Positions 63,388-64,000 of a DNA stretch of 64,000 bases are shown here, one piece after another. Positions within the stretch are counted from its first letter, which is position 1, and each line of letters opens with the position of its first letter. Source of the stretch: Przewalskia tangutica (Eukaryota > Streptophyta > Magnoliopsida > Solanales > Solanaceae); NCBI GenBank assembly GCA_029844215.1, contig CM056726.1, positions 36,449,001 to 36,513,000 of the forward strand, in the 5' to 3' direction. The translations under genes and the position numbers were made by a program. The notes beneath the pieces were generated by a model that was not told the DNA's origin, searched no databases, and saw only the letters and a list, made by a program, of their open reading frames with translations.

Positions 63388-64000
63388 CGTGGTCGCATGC
63401 CCCGGAATCCCTCATCGTATAAGCATGGCCATAACGTGCCTCGGCATCCTCATCGTAGCGCAGTCTTCGCCGTGGAGCTAGCCCATGGAGTAATAATATA
63501 ACATGCCCCCGGAATCCCTCATCGTGGGTACATGTCTTCATGGGGAGCTAGCCCATGGAGTAATAGTCGTACATAGCATGGTCGCATGCCCCATAATCCC
63601 TCATCGTGTAAGCATGGCCATGGGTAATAAAACAAATCTGGGAATCTAACCCGCCTCCTGGTCACATGCCCCGGAATCCCACATCGTATAAGTATGTCCA
63701 AGGATCAATCATAATGGAAGCATACCCGTGGAATCCACATCAGCTTCGATGCGTCAAGCAAACTTACAACAAGACAGCCGACCCTCCAACTGAGAGTCAC
63801 GACAACGTAAACATATAATACTTGCACTCAAAGCTATCACAAGAAAACATAGGCAAGTTCATTAAACCTTTAGACTTCCATTTTTATAAACTCTTGGCAC
63901 TTTCGTTTCACACATAGAAATCCGGGAATTTAACCCAAAGTACTACGCACCTCTACTCCTTTAAAATGACTCTTTTTCAAATAAAACTTCCAAGACACTA
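62454..64000 (-). repeat. Upper M2 type-B LTR, continuing beyond the window
   Basis: Starts actggtgccctacc, the sequence following the first 25 bases in the 48757 LTR, and stays colinear with 48781-50330. It contains the same tandem units at about 63110-63740. The LTR is incomplete at the window end. Confidence 0.9.
63346..63386. repeat. CA/TA microsatellite in the type-B LTR
   Basis: A CA run passes into about 14 TA units. The sister LTR near 49700 has a shorter run, so it varies between copies. Confidence 0.85.

Larger units (their letters stand above)
48588..64000 (-). mobile_element. M2: compound type-B gypsy structure sharing an LTR
   Basis: Reading the minus strand from high to low coordinates: LTR (from beyond 64000 to 62454, then 54257-54233), interior 54232-52827, LTR 52826-48757, then a PBS-side interior fragment 48756-48588. 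The middle LTR therefore has a polypurine tract on one side and a primer site on the other, acting as 3' LTR of one unit and 5' LTR of the next. The second unit is cut off at copia-2. A type-A element interrupts the upper LTR. Confidence 0.82.

Overview
This window is nuclear DNA of a flowering plant, a eudicot and probably an asterid. The evidence is one spliced LysM receptor kinase gene with GT-AG introns, an Au/TS-type SINE in its first intron, Ty1-copia elements primed by initiator tRNA-Met, and an Athila-type Ty3-gypsy element primed by tRNA-Asp. The species cannot be named from the sequence alone.

Layout. 1-686 is the end of a Ty3-gypsy LTR (called type A here) that interrupts a Ty1-copia element. 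687-2879 is the 3' part of that copia element (end of RT, RNase H, truncated 3' LTR). 3234-10084 is the only intact host gene: a CERK1/LYK1-type chitin or Myc-factor receptor kinase whose 12 exons can be joined in frame to 622 residues. 10085-11898 is its 3' flank. It ends in an orphan promoter with two mitotic MSA elements and a TATA box, followed by a hairpin made from an inverted duplication of a coding fragment.

11899-48587 is one old copia element (copia-2) blown apart by nested insertions. Its leader carries a 9.2-kb type-A gypsy derivative (14835-24073, TSD ATTAA). Its pol carries an Athila-like element on the minus strand (26223-46502, TSD GGGTA). The Athila 5' LTR carries a type-B LTR (33144-45609, TSD AAAAC), and that LTR carries a minus-strand type-C element (36281-45223). 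48588-64000 is a compound minus-strand type-B structure, an internal fragment, LTR, internal region and LTR in a row. A second type-A element (54258-62453) is inserted in its last LTR.

The A, B and C gypsy elements have very long LTRs (3.3-4.1 kb) and very short interiors (2.7 kb in A, about 1.4 kb in B and C). They keep a primer site and a polypurine tract, and at most a cut-down gag with duplicated zinc knuckles, so they should depend on proteins supplied by another element. Their LTRs look like mosaics that share modules and carry internal tandem arrays.

Many differences between sister LTRs are small indels at CAG/CTG/CCG sites, while the receptor gene reads cleanly. That pattern looks more like base-calling trouble at CHG-methylated cytosines than like true divergence, so LTR-based ages from this sequence would be unreliable.
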